Shown here: one piece after another, positions 7,748 through 17,200 of the stretch
Layout of the letters: each line of letters opens with the position of its first letter
How positions within the stretch are numbered: position 1 is the stretch's first letter
NCBI RefSeq assembly: GCF_000621705.1
Contig: NZ_JHXO01000009.1
Location: forward strand, 248,001-312,000
From: Prolixibacter bellariivorans ATCC BAA-1284
Lineage (GTDB): Bacteria; Bacteroidota; Bacteroidia; Bacteroidales; Prolixibacteraceae
DNA length: 64,000 nt
Reading direction: 5' to 3'
Notes under the pieces: model-generated
Databases searched by the model: none
Told to the model about the DNA's origin: nothing
Seen by the model: the letters and a program-made list of their open reading frames with translations, nothing else
Translations under genes and position numbers: made by a program

Positions 7748-10700
7748 TTAAAAACCTCCAAATGAAATTAGGTAAATGATAACGATGAATGCCATAATAT
7801 GAATCAGGTACGATTGTCCGTTACCGTTGTAGATTTTCCGGAATTTATCGCCCATAGCATGTGCCCATTCGGCAACACCTTCCCACCAGCCGGTGATTTT
7901 CGGTTCAACCAGAATACCAATGGCTTTTCGGTAGTGCGCATAGAAGTTATAGGCGTAATGTGAAGTTTCCGGTTTGAACGGACGCTCGGCAGCAAAGACA
8001 ATGTTGAACTGTTTCACTTTCTGAGCCTTGCGGTTATTAATGATTAACCAAACCAGAACGGTAACAAAAATGGCTATTACAATGTAGAAGATGACCAAAC
8101 CGTTCCAGTAACCGTAAGTACTAACAGCATGCTGGCCTGTCCATTCCAAACCTCCTGTCGGGAAGTAAGGAGAGATAATCTTACCAATCGGTTTCAGCAG
8201 TGAGTTCGGAATTGCTGAGAAGTACAGCAATACGCCGATGATCATGTACTGCGGAACCAAAATCCAGAACGGAGCTTCTTTCACTTCGCGGTGTTCGTCT
8301 TTCAACTGACCAAGGAATACAGAGTGAATCAACCGGAAAGTATAGAGGAAAGCAATCATTCCGGAGAAGAAAATCAACGCTCCCTGCAGGTACCACTCTT
8401 TCGCCATCACGGCGTTGTAGAAAATCCATTTTCCTGAGAAACCGGACAACGGTGGCAAACCAGCGAGAACGATGATACCGATGAGTACCGAAAAGAAGGA
8501 GAACGGCATCCGTTTGATGAGTCCACCCATGCGGTACATTTCTTTTGTTTTCACACGCCATACAACCCCACCGATAGCAAGGAAGAGCAACGATTTAAAC
8601 ATGAAGTGTGTTACCGAAATGGAAACAGCCGATAACCAACCCAGGTGTGACATCAGCGACAGGCCAAACAAAATGTAGCCTAACACGCCCACACTGGAGT
8701 AAGCCAGCAAACGCTTGGCATCTTCCTGGAAAGCTGCCATCAGGTTACCCATTACGGCAGTAATGGCTCCAAGCCAGCCCAGCAGGTAAATCACGCTGAC
8801 GTCTCCGCCAATCAACTGATCACCCATGGCCAGGAACAATGTTACCAGACCGAAAACGCCGGCTTTCAGCAGAATGGCCGAAACCATTGGAGAAACATCA
8901 GTTTCTGCTTCGGCGTGTGCGCCCGGCAGCCAGATATGCAATCCAAGCGACGCGGTTTTCGTTAGGAAACCAACTGCCAACAGGATGAATACCCAGGTTG
9001 GGTGAACCAGCACATGTGAGAGCGTGCTCATATCGAGGTTAAACTGTCCAACCGACGCGATGGCAAAACCGGCCAGCATCAGGTAGGCACCTCCCATCGA
9101 GAAGAGCATGTAGCTCAATGCGTGCGGCATCGATTTCTTACCCCGAATAATGAGGAAATATGAACCAACGGTCATCACCTCCCAGGCGTAAAAGAATCCC
9201 AGCGTTGTTTTCGCTTCAATCAAACCAATCAGGCCGGCAAACATCATCAGAGCAAACGGGTAAAAACCGCGACGCTGACCTTTAAACGCGTAACCGGCAA
9301 TCAGGGTTACGATACCTCCCACCATGAAGATGGCTCCAAACACAGCACCAAAACTGGAAAGTGTTGGGTAGAGGTAATAATAGTAGTAAGCCATGGCCAG
9401 AATAGCCAGGGTATTTTTTACATACACCGGAAGGAAGTCAATCAGCACGAATGCCAGAGCTACTGCCAGTGGAATGTAATTGATGATTTTCGCGTAAGGG
9501 TGAATGGAACTAACGAAATAGCCAACCACAAAAGTAGCGGCACCGAAAACTGCAATCGGTAGGACTTTATTCCATTTCACTTCGAAAGCAGGCATTTCTG
9601 CATTGTCCAGTTTCAGGGCATATCCCAACCAACGGAAGAGGTAAACACCCTCGAGCAGTGAACCAATCAGAATACCAACAATCCAGAAATACTGGTTGTT
9701 ACTGGCCATATTCAACACCAGATCCCATTTTCCGAAGAAAGAAGGAAACGGCGGGAAACCAATCAGTGTGAAGATGAACACACCGAAAAGAATCAGCAAC
9801 AAACGGTTATTACGCAGTACAGCCCATTCTTTAATTTCCGACCGTTTCACGATTCCGGAAATCCAGAATAATCCGGCTTTCGCCAGGAAGTGGCTGATGA
9901 GAATGCTATAAGCAATGAATGTAGTACGCTCGCCCAGAAATTCGGAAAGTCCCAGGATAGTCACCAGCAAACCAACTTGTCCGATGGAGGAATACCCCAA
10001 CAAACGATTCGGATTGGTTTGTTTCAGGCCCATCAGGTTCGAACCAATGAATGTTGCCAAACCAATACCGGCCAATACCATGTGAAACTGCGGAGTTCCC
10101 AGCGGCAACAATTTATACATCACGAAGAATGATGCTGTAGCTGTTCCGGCGGAAATCATTGCGGCAATGCCCGAATCGGCACTTTCGTATACATCCAGTC
10201 CCCAACCGTTAGCCGGGAAAGGTTTCAGTTCGAGTACAATGGAAATCAGTACAAAGAAGACCGCCACGCCAAATCCTTTCACCGCAAGGGAATGAACGGC
10301 CAGGAAGTCATCAATATTCAGGGTACCGGTAAAATAGTACATGAAAATGATTCCCAGCAACAGGATTCCGGAGATAATTCCGGTGGCCAGCATGTATTTA
10401 AAGCCAGCGGCGATAGTCTTCAGATTTTGACTGAAGATTATCAGACCGGCTGTTGCAATGCTGCTGATTTCGAGGAAAACAAATAGGTTGAATAAGTCAC
10501 GGGTCATGATGATCACGTTCAGACCGAGAATCATCCCCATCAGGGTGACGTAACCGTTCGAACCAATTTTCTTTAACTTATCCCAGAGATAAACGGTACC
10601 GAAAAATCCGGCGATGTTAATCAGGGAAGTAAATAACGCTTCATCTTTTCCCATCAAAAGGTTGATGGAGAACGGCGGTTTAAAGCCAGCCGTATAAATG

Positions 10701-10879
10701 TACTCGGCAGCCCTGTCGTACAACCAGAAACCGGCCAGCCATTCGAGTGAGATGAAGGATGCAAAACCGAGCGCTACTACTGAAAGTAAGCCCGCCATTG
10801 AGTTCATTTTCTTGCCAAATAAACCCAGGGCGAATGCAACTCCCAGCAACGTAGCGATGATGTAGATAGGTGCTACCAT
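7748..10879 (-). CDS. Fused double antiporter-like subunit (MrpD-type plus NuoL/MrpA-type)
   Basis: A 1043-residue membrane protein made of two complete antiporter-like units. Unit 1 (about 1-480) has the TM5 glutamate E137 (VFLEIS), lysines K219 (ELKPFP) and K334 (HFLAKAG) and the loop GFPPFPSFFGKW. Unit 2 (about 500-950) has E567 (YAWEVM), K641 (FLTKTAS), K672 (LLKAGVFG), K762 (FMFKSL) and the loop GLPPLSGFSGKW. A C-terminal extension (950-1043) has a charged helix region and one last hydrophobic segment. In archaeal Mbx/Mbs operons these units are two separate genes, H and H'; here one reading frame covers both with no internal stop. Both units keep their ion-channel residues, so two ions per cycle are plausible. 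It overlaps mrpC by 7 bp. Confidence 0.88.
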   Translation of the reverse strand: MVAPIYIIATLLGVAFALGLFGKKMNSMAGLLSVVALGFASFISLEWLAGFWLYDRAAEYIYTAGFKPPFSINLLMGKDEALFTSLINIAGFFGTVYLWDKLKKIGSNGYVTLMGMILGLNVIIMTRDLFNLFVFLEISSIATAGLIIFSQNLKTIAAGFKYMLATGIISGILLLGIIFMYYFTGTLNIDDFLAVHSLAVKGFGVAVFFVLISIVLELKPFPANGWGLDVYESADSGIAAMISAGTATASFFVMYKLLPLGTPQFHMVLAGIGLATFIGSNLMGLKQTNPNRLLGYSSIGQVGLLVTILGLSEFLGERTTFIAYSILISHFLAKAGLFWISGIVKRSEIKEWAVLRNNRLLLILFGVFIFTLIGFPPFPSFFGKWDLVLNMASNNQYFWIVGILIGSLLEGVYLFRWLGYALKLDNAEMPAFEVKWNKVLPIAVFGAATFVVGYFVSSIHPYAKIINYIPLAVALAFVLIDFLPVYVKNTLAILAMAYYYYYLYPTLSSFGAVFGAIFMVGGIVTLIAGYAFKGQRRGFYPFALMMFAGLIGLIEAKTTLGFFYAWEVMTVGSYFLIIRGKKSMPHALSYMLFSMGGAYLMLAGFAIASVGQFNLDMSTLSHVLVHPTWVFILLAVGFLTKTASLGLHIWLPGAHAEAETDVSPMVSAILLKAGVFGLVTLFLAMGDQLIGGDVSVIYLLGWLGAITAVMGNLMAAFQEDAKRLLAYSSVGVLGYILFGLSLMSHLGWLSAVSISVTHFMFKSLLFLAIGGVVWRVKTKEMYRMGGLIKRMPFSFFSVLIGIIVLAGLPPLSGFSGKWIFYNAVMAKEWYLQGALIFFSGMIAFLYTFRLIHSVFLGQLKDEHREVKEAPFWILVPQYMIIGVLLYFSAIPNSLLKPIGKIISPYFPTGGLEWTGQHAVSTYGYWNGLVIFYIVIAIFVTVLVWLIINNRKAQKVKQFNIVFAAERPFKPETSHYAYNFYAHYRKAIGILVEPKITGWWEGVAEWAHAMGDKFRKIYNGNGQSYLIHIMAFIVIIYLISFGGF

Positions 10880-11244
10880 TTCAAGTCGTTATATTTTTCG
10901 ATGTTCAACGTTTTCTTTTCGTTATGAAGCTTCATGGCGTAAACCAGCATCAGAGCTGTTACACCAAGGCCAATCACAATCGCTGTCAGTACCAGCGCCT
11001 GAGGCACCGGATCGACAATTTTCTGTGCAGTATTGGTTTGCAGATTCGCCTGGTCCAGAATCGGAGCTGTTTTGTTTCTCACATACCCCAGCGCCACAAT
11101 AATGATGTGTGTACCGGTATCGAAAAGCGAGAAGCCAATCACCATCTTCAGGATATTTTTCCGGGTGAGAATGCCCCAGATTCCGATGAGCAGAATCAGG
11201 AAACCAACTACCAGACTGATATATTCTATACTAAAGAGTTGCAT
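10873..11244 (-). CDS. mrpC: MrpC/NuoK-like subunit
   Basis: A 123-residue protein with three membrane helices, homologous to MrpC/MnhC and NuoK. The motif GLGVTALMLVYAM in TM3 and the pattern DPVPQALVLTAIVIG are typical of MrpC. It follows the MbhE/MrpB gene directly and overlaps the antiporter gene by 7 bp. In Mrp complexes this subunit seals the antiporter interface. Confidence 0.9.
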   Translation of the reverse strand: MQLFSIEYISLVVGFLILLIGIWGILTRKNILKMVIGFSLFDTGTHIIIVALGYVRNKTAPILDQANLQTNTAQKIVDPVPQALVLTAIVIGLGVTALMLVYAMKLHNEKKTLNIEKYNDLKW

Positions 11245-11949
11245 TTATCCTACTTTTTGAGATTCTTTCAGATTACGGACAATACCGGTCAGTTCGGAAC
11301 CGACCTTCAATCCGATAAGGATATAGATAATCGGGATGGCACCGGCACTTAACAGCGTACCGAATTTTCCCATGGCGAAGATGTGGTTATCGAGAAAACC
11401 ACCAGCCAACAGAATTCCGAGCAGACCAATGAAAACAAATGTGATTCCGGAAATCGATTCGATTACCGAAATTAGCTTGTGGCTAAATTGCTTCTGTGGC
11501 CGCGAAAGCAGTAACAGGGCAAATGCCGAAGCGATGACCGCTCCTCCCTGGAAACCTCCACCCGGAGTCAAGTGACCGTTAATGAAGATATAAGCCCCCA
11601 ATAACATTATCATGGGAACCAATAGTCGTGAAGCAGTGACCAGGATTTCCGTCGATTTAAAGAAAACGGAACGGGAATCCTTCGTATGTGTTTCCGAAAC
11701 CTTCAGAAAAAGACCGATAACGGCCGAGGCCAGAAACAGGATGGTTACTTCGCCTAAGGTATCGAATCCACGGTAGGTGACTACCACGGCCGAAACCAGG
11801 TTCGCAGCTCCCACCTCTTCTTTTCCGTAGTTGGCATAGTGCTCTGCAACGCCGGTCAGCGTGTCTTTCGCTTCGTACGAATGTACCAGTGGAAAAACAG
11901 CAGCGGCAAATCCGAGCAACACCAGCAGTATTAAACTATTCCTGAGCAT
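11245..11949 (-). CDS. mrpB: MbhE-like domain fused to MrpB domain
   Basis: A 234-residue membrane protein. The first about 90 residues match the MbhE-type segment (SAVVVTYRGFDTLGE). Residues about 95-230 match MrpB/MnhB, with the signature NGHLTPGGGFQGG. Archaeal hydrogenases often encode E and F separately, while MrpA carries the equivalent of D and E at its C-terminus. It overlaps the upstream MbhD-like gene by 14 bp, suggesting translational coupling. Confidence 0.85.
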   Translation of the reverse strand: MLRNSLILLVLLGFAAAVFPLVHSYEAKDTLTGVAEHYANYGKEEVGAANLVSAVVVTYRGFDTLGEVTILFLASAVIGLFLKVSETHTKDSRSVFFKSTEILVTASRLLVPMIMLLGAYIFINGHLTPGGGFQGGAVIASAFALLLLSRPQKQFSHKLISVIESISGITFVFIGLLGILLAGGFLDNHIFAMGKFGTLLSAGAIPIIYILIGLKVGSELTGIVRNLKESQKVG

Positions 11950-12187
11950 TATTTCGTCTTATTTTGTTATACACATAGAAGAAAATGAGCGTCGTCAGTC
12001 CGCTACCGATGGATGCTTCCGTCAGGGCCACATCAGGAGCAGCCAGCAACACATAAAGCACCGATGCAAACAGGCTGGTTAAACCGGCGGCAATAATGGC
12101 TGTTTTCATGTCCTTGTTATACACTGCAATCAAGGCTGCAATCAGCATAACCACGCCCAGAACGATAGTAATCAGTAATAAAATCAT
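11936..12187 (-). CDS. MbhD-like (DUF4040) membrane subunit
   Basis: An 83-residue protein with three predicted membrane helices. The pattern AAPDVALTEASIGSGL is the hallmark of MbhD/DUF4040 and of the same segment in the C-terminus of MrpA. It overlaps mrpG by 4 bp (ATGA) and the next gene by 14 bp. A separate MbhD gene is a trait of the Mbh/Mbx type rather than classical Mrp operons. Confidence 0.88.
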   Translation of the reverse strand: MILLLITIVLGVVMLIAALIAVYNKDMKTAIIAAGLTSLFASVLYVLLAAPDVALTEASIGSGLTTLIFFYVYNKIRRNNAQE

Positions 12188-12543
12188 TGCGCATCGTTTT
12201 TGGGTTCAACATTTTTCTTTTCCATGTCTTCAGCCAAACGGTCGACAGTAGTTTTGCCGGTCAACGGTACCCCCGCGCGATAAGCATTTCGTGCTAATAC
12301 GTGCGATGAAACCGGATTGGAGATTCCGACAAACAGTATCAGAATGATCAGTTTTCCGGTCCAACCGGGAAAAATAAAGACCAGTCCGAATAGCGTAAGC
12401 ATAGTTCCGAAGGTTGACGCCTTGGTTCCCGTCTGGATGCGATTGTATAAATCGGGCATCCGCACAAGTCCAAGTGCTCCCAGTAAAAGAGCTATTGAAC
12501 CCATCAGGGTAATCACCGCGCCAATTATTTTCAATGTTTCCAT
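12184..12543 (-). CDS. mrpG: MrpG/MnhG-like subunit
   Basis: A 119-residue protein with three membrane helices and a hydrophilic tail. It has the conserved MrpG stretch LGLVRMPDLYNRIQTGTKAS. It lies 1 bp after mrpF and overlaps the MbhD-like gene by 4 bp. Confidence 0.9.
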   Translation of the reverse strand: METLKIIGAVITLMGSIALLLGALGLVRMPDLYNRIQTGTKASTFGTMLTLFGLVFIFPGWTGKLIILILFVGISNPVSSHVLARNAYRAGVPLTGKTTVDRLAEDMEKKNVEPKNDAQ

Positions 12544-12544
12544 A

Positions 12545-12805
12545 TCACAAACTTTTTTCTAGGAATTTTGCCACAACAATAACCCCGATGAAGCTCAGTA
12601 AACCATATACCACAGCCACATCCAGGTAGACGATTCGGTTGTCGAAGTAGGCTATCAGGCCAATCAAGCCGATAGATGCAATCGTCATCACATCAAAGGC
12701 AATAACACGGTCGGCCGTATTAGGACCTTTGATAAACCGGTAAAGTGAGAGCAATATCGACAGCAGTATCAATACGACACTGATAGTGAGAATTGTATTA
12801 ACCAT
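12545..12805 (-). CDS. mrpF: MrpF/MnhF-like subunit
   Basis: An 86-residue three-helix membrane protein. The motif RFIKGPNTADRVIAFDVMT is diagnostic of MrpF. It overlaps mrpE by 8 bp. Together with E, G, B and C it forms the sodium-proton antiporter block of the complex. Confidence 0.92.
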   Translation of the reverse strand: MVNTILTISVVLILLSILLSLYRFIKGPNTADRVIAFDVMTIASIGLIGLIAYFDNRIVYLDVAVVYGLLSFIGVIVVAKFLEKSL

Positions 12806-13292
12806 AAATCACCTCCAGGTATTTTTCGAATTTCTGAACAATGTCTTTCGTAGCTGCCTCAACATCCTTATCTTGTACATCGATCCAATGGACATAGAGG
12901 TACTTTTTCTCAATTGCCAGGGTAAACGTTCCGGGCGTCAGCGTAATGGAATTTGCCAGAATCAACCGGGCCATTTTTGATTTCAACTTGGTTTTAACCT
13001 TCACAATACCCGGGTTAATGGGGAGTTTGGGAGAAATTACCCGACGGGTAACATCGAGATTGGACTTAACCAACTCAAACCCGAAAACAAAGAGGTAAAT
13101 GAAGGTGTAAAAAAACGCTTTGGGAGTCAGTCGCATGTCTGCAAACACATCACAACGGGCGCAAAACCACATCGGAATAATCAGGGAAACGATTAATCCC
13201 GTGACGATAACAGGCGTCGAAAATGTGCCGTTTAGTAACAACCAAAACCCAAACAGAATCAAGAATGAAATTCCTATGTTCTTAATATTCAT
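12798..13292 (-). CDS. mrpE: MrpE/MnhE-like subunit, first gene of the operon
   Basis: A 164-residue MrpE protein with two N-terminal hydrophobic helices, a middle helix and a cytoplasmic domain ending in ANSITLTPGTFTLAIE, the MrpE signature. It is the first gene of the 10.7-kb operon. The 204-bp region upstream separates it from a divergent FNR-type regulator, so control signals should lie there. I found no convincing promoter box for this strand. Confidence 0.9.
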   Translation of the reverse strand: MNIKNIGISFLILFGFWLLLNGTFSTPVIVTGLIVSLIIPMWFCARCDVFADMRLTPKAFFYTFIYLFVFGFELVKSNLDVTRRVISPKLPINPGIVKVKTKLKSKMARLILANSITLTPGTFTLAIEKKYLYVHWIDVQDKDVEAATKDIVQKFEKYLEVIYG

Positions 13293-13421
13293 CGGCTTGT
13301 TGTTTAATTTAATAACCTAAATATCTTGATGTAATAATACCTACATATATGAATGTTTATAAGAAATGGAACATCACATTCAGAAAGTCCAATACATAAA
13401 CGCGCATAGGTTAAAATAGCC

Positions 13422-13452
13422 TTGTGTACATTTATAAATAGATGTATGTTTA
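13422..13452 (+). promoter_or_regulatory. Candidate promoter of the FNR-type gene
   Basis: A TTG at 13422-13424, 20 bases of spacer, then TATGTTTA at 13445-13452, which matches seven of eight positions of the Bacteroidota -7 box TAnnTTTG. It lies 45 bases before the start codon. Not tested. Confidence 0.35.
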
Positions 13453-13496
13453 TGTGCGAAGTAACATGGGTAAAAGAGAAATTGTAAGGAACTGGA

Positions 13497-14192
13497 ATGA
13501 TTGATAGTAGCACAAAATCTTCATGTCTTTTATGTCAAAATAAGTCGGCCTGCTTCGAAAAACTGACCGAAGAAGAGCTGATGTCCGTTGACGAACGCCG
13601 GGTCGAATTGCATTACCGAAAGGGAGAAGTTATTGCCAAACAGGGGTCGTTTGTCACGCATATATTGTTCCTGAAAAAGGGACTCACCAAAATCTACCGT
13701 GAAATTGATAAAGACAACAATCTGATTCTCAATTTCTATCCAAGTGGAAAATTGATGGGACTCTCTTCATTGTATATGAATAGCATTCTGCAGTTCTCCA
13801 TTGCCGCCGTTGAAGACTCGGTGATTTGCGCCATGGATATCCATATATTTGAAAAGTTTGTGCGCCAAAATGGTCAGTTTGCCGCATCCATTATCCATGC
13901 CATCAACCAGCACTTTTCCCATCGAACCGAGAAACTGGTATCATTAACACAGAAGCAAATGAACGGCCGTTTGGCGGAAGCGTTTCTTTTCTTCGCCGAT
14001 CAGCTGTACAACAGCGATTCGTTCCACCTTTCGCTTACGCGGAAAGACATTGCCGAATTCACAGGAATGTCAGTCATGAGCGTCGTAAGGGGAATCAAGG
14101 ATTTCAAGGAAAACGGTATACTGGAAGATAACAATGGCGATATCACCATACTAAAAAGGGAGCTGCTGGAAAAAATCAGTCAAACCGGATAA
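13497..14192 (+). CDS. Crp/Fnr-family regulator with FNR-type 4Fe-4S cysteines
   Basis: A 231-residue transcription factor. The N-terminus holds Cys10-x2-Cys13-x5-Cys19 and the cAMP-fold holds Cys111. Spacing matches the 4Fe-4S ligands of E. coli FNR (C20, C23, C29, C122) almost exactly. The protein is therefore likely an oxygen (or NO) sensor active when the cluster is intact. The helix-turn-helix is near residues 180-210 (LTRKDIAEFTGMSVMSVVRG). The recognition helix keeps the Arg but not the Glu and Ser of the FNR ExxSR triplet, so the DNA site may differ from TTGAT-N4-ATCAA. It is divergent from the Mrp/Mbx-like operon, its most likely target. It converges on tamB with 8 bp between. Confidence 0.88.
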   Translation: MIDSSTKSSCLLCQNKSACFEKLTEEELMSVDERRVELHYRKGEVIAKQGSFVTHILFLKKGLTKIYREIDKDNNLILNFYPSGKLMGLSSLYMNSILQFSIAAVEDSVICAMDIHIFEKFVRQNGQFAASIIHAINQHFSHRTEKLVSLTQKQMNGRLAEAFLFFADQLYNSDSFHLSLTRKDIAEFTGMSVMSVVRGIKDFKENGILEDNNGDITILKRELLEKISQTG

Positions 14193-14200
14193 TGTTCCAT

Positions 14201-17200
14201 TTATTTCCATGACTTCTTAACGATTAAATCAAATCCCGAATTAGTCGTCTGATTCGTGGCCTGCAAATATAGCCAGCGAAGGAGCTGGTACTCCAATGTA
14301 ATCTTTTGCGGTTCAATAATCTTGGTTTTCTTGTCGAGAGCAAATGTACGTTGATAACTCAAAAACAGGTTTTTGGTAATGTATTTTCCAACGGTTACAC
14401 TGCTCGAAGACCAGTCCTCCCCGCCCGAAATCTCCAACACATCTAAATTTAGTGTCGACTGAAGAGCGTCCTTCAATAACGAAGAAACCTGTCCGAGTGC
14501 CAAATTTTTCGCCACACCGGAAGCACTGTTCACACTGGAACTTTGACTAGAACTCAGTTGATTTGATGACCGGCCAAATAAAATGTAAGCCAATGCATCC
14601 TGTTCATCGATGGTTGAATTATCGAGCCGGAAGCTAAATTCAGGCTGCAATGCCCGGCCGGTAATATGCAAGGTGAGTTTTCGAAGTTTTTTCTCCACAT
14701 CCCGGAAAGAATAAACAATGGTAAAATCCACCTGCGGATTGATTTCATCACTACCGGTAAAAGTCAGGCTCCCCGATTCAAAATCGAAACGCTTGCCATA
14801 CATCTTATAATATCCCCGCTGAACCATCAAGGTGCCAAAAAGATCCACCGGTTTTCCTTCTTTCACGGCCCGTAAATCACCTTTCAGCTCAAAATTCATA
14901 TCCTTACCCTTAATCCAGAAGTCTCCTGGGATATGGACCGTGAAGGTTCCACTCAGGTTTCGGTAAAAATCGACTGACTGAAATGCTGAAACGGTATCCT
15001 TTACCGTTATCTGTTTACTACCTGTAGTATCCAATGAGGAAGCGTCGTTGACAGCTTGAACCAATAAGGGAGGATTCGGATCGGCCGATTTGACCGCCAG
15101 GCGTGCACGTAACGCGTCAGCATTCAAATGCGCTTTAACAACAGTCAGCTTTCCTGAAAATTTGGGCTGTTTTGGAGTTCCTTCCAGCAGCATATTCGTA
15201 TTAATAACAGCATCGAGTAAATCGGAACTCGTCAGCGTGAAATTTTTCCCACTGATATTCATTTTAATATACTCCGGCTCTGCTCCCAATTGTGATTTCA
15301 ATTGCACATAACCATGCATTCCCAGGTAACCTTTCCCCGATTTTAGCCCCAACGTATCGATAGAAAACCGGTTTCCTTCAAGTCCGCTACGCAACATGAT
15401 GTCCCGGTATTTTAGTCCGTATTCATCATCACTAAATTGCCCGCCATCAAGCCGGACATGGCCGCCAATTTTCACATCATCAATAGTATTCGAAAGCTGA
15501 ACATTCGCCGAGAACAGCCCGCTCACTTTCATTCCCTGCTTCTCAATAAACCGGTTGAACCGGGCAATCTCCAAACTGTCGATCCGCAAACTACCATGAA
15601 CCGGTTCAGTTTTCCGAAGAAGGTAAATGCTATCGGCAAATGAAAGATGCAATGGAAGGTCCAGTTCGGCGGTTAAGAGCGAATCCTGCTCTCCTATCAC
15701 ACCTAACTGTAGAGTCAGCCGTTCGTCCTGGTAATTCACGTCAGCCGCAATTTGCTTTAAACTGATGGTGTCAAGAGCTGGTTTTTGTACATCCAGAAAG
15801 CCTTGTATTTCCGGGCTGGATGCATCGCCTGTCAGTCGGATACCGGAAGAAACAATTCCGCCCATGTTTTGAGGCACTCCCTTAAAATGCGGGATTTGGG
15901 ACAAATCCAGATTATCGAGCGACAGGTTCAGATCCTCTGCTCCTTTGAAAGCGAACCGACCATCCACCGCAATCTGTTGCTTTTCTGAACTCAGTGTCAG
16001 ATTTCGAACAACAATAGAATCACGGGTAGGTATTATCGATGTAGAATCGCTACCGCCCGTCCACTCCGAATGAATCAGATTCAGATGAAGCCGCTTTAGA
16101 TCGATCCGGGGAACACCTTTATAATACACATTTGCGATGGCTTGCGCCTGAAGTGAATCGTTCATCACCAGATCAATCTGGTTTTCAAGGCTTCCATTGC
16201 TAAACCGGCTCTTCAATCCCAACGATTCTAGCGCCATGCCATTAATATTCATCGCGTTTGCCTGCAAGTTTACGTCACCATGATACAAACTGTCATGAAG
16301 CATGGCCTCTATTTTTCCTGAAAAAGAACCCACCCTGATAGAATCGTAACGAAGGTGATGGAGATTCAAATTTCCGACAAAATGAAGTGAATCAGCAGGT
16401 CCGGTCACGCTACCGGCTATAGCGCCTGTCGTTTCCGATGGCGGTAATCCCAGGGGCTTAGCCAGACTGTTGATGTCGCGTGCCTGAACGGTTACCGAAA
16501 AATCATTTGCAGAATGGATATTTCCCTTGCCATTGGCTGAAAGACGGAAAGCAGGAACTTCAAAGAGTAAACTGTCGATCCGATAGTCGCCGGCATGATA
16601 ACTAATTCGCGTGTGGAAATCGGAAACCGGTTGACCAAACAGAACCGAAGCAGCCGATTTAATTTCAGCCTGTGCTTGCAAGCTATTCAAATCCTTGCCG
16701 GAACCACTCACTTCTACATCCAGATTCAAATCTGACTTCAACGTATCGGCGGACAGAAAATCAGCCGGATCCAGATGCCGCAGTTTCGCTTTTAGCTCGT
16801 AAACCGGCTGCGTAAATATCTTGTCTAACTGCGCAACACCTTCCATGCTTCCCAACCAGGTATCTGCCTCGACCCGGGCATGCATGCTGCCGGCTTGTTT
16901 ATCCAGATTCATCTGCAGTTTTTTCACGGTATAACCGGAATACCGGGCATCGTTCAGGTGTCCATCCAATTTCAGCTGGTTGGTTTTCAGATCAAACCCA
17001 TTACCCTCAACGGAAAAACGGCCGGAAATGGATGAAGTCAATGTCGTGTCGCCGGTCCACGTTGCTGCGTTTACACTGTCGATGTTCAGTTGAAAATTGT
17101 ACCGCGGGTTCGATTGCAGATTACTGAACCAACCATCAAGTGAAAGCCGTTGCTTTGTCTCCTGAACGTTGAATTGCACCTCGTTTTGCTGCAAACCGCC

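Noticed and set aside
13326-13339. Canonical FNR box in the regulator-operon spacer
   Set aside because: Only the left half (TTGAT) matches; the right half TAATA does not fit ATCAA.
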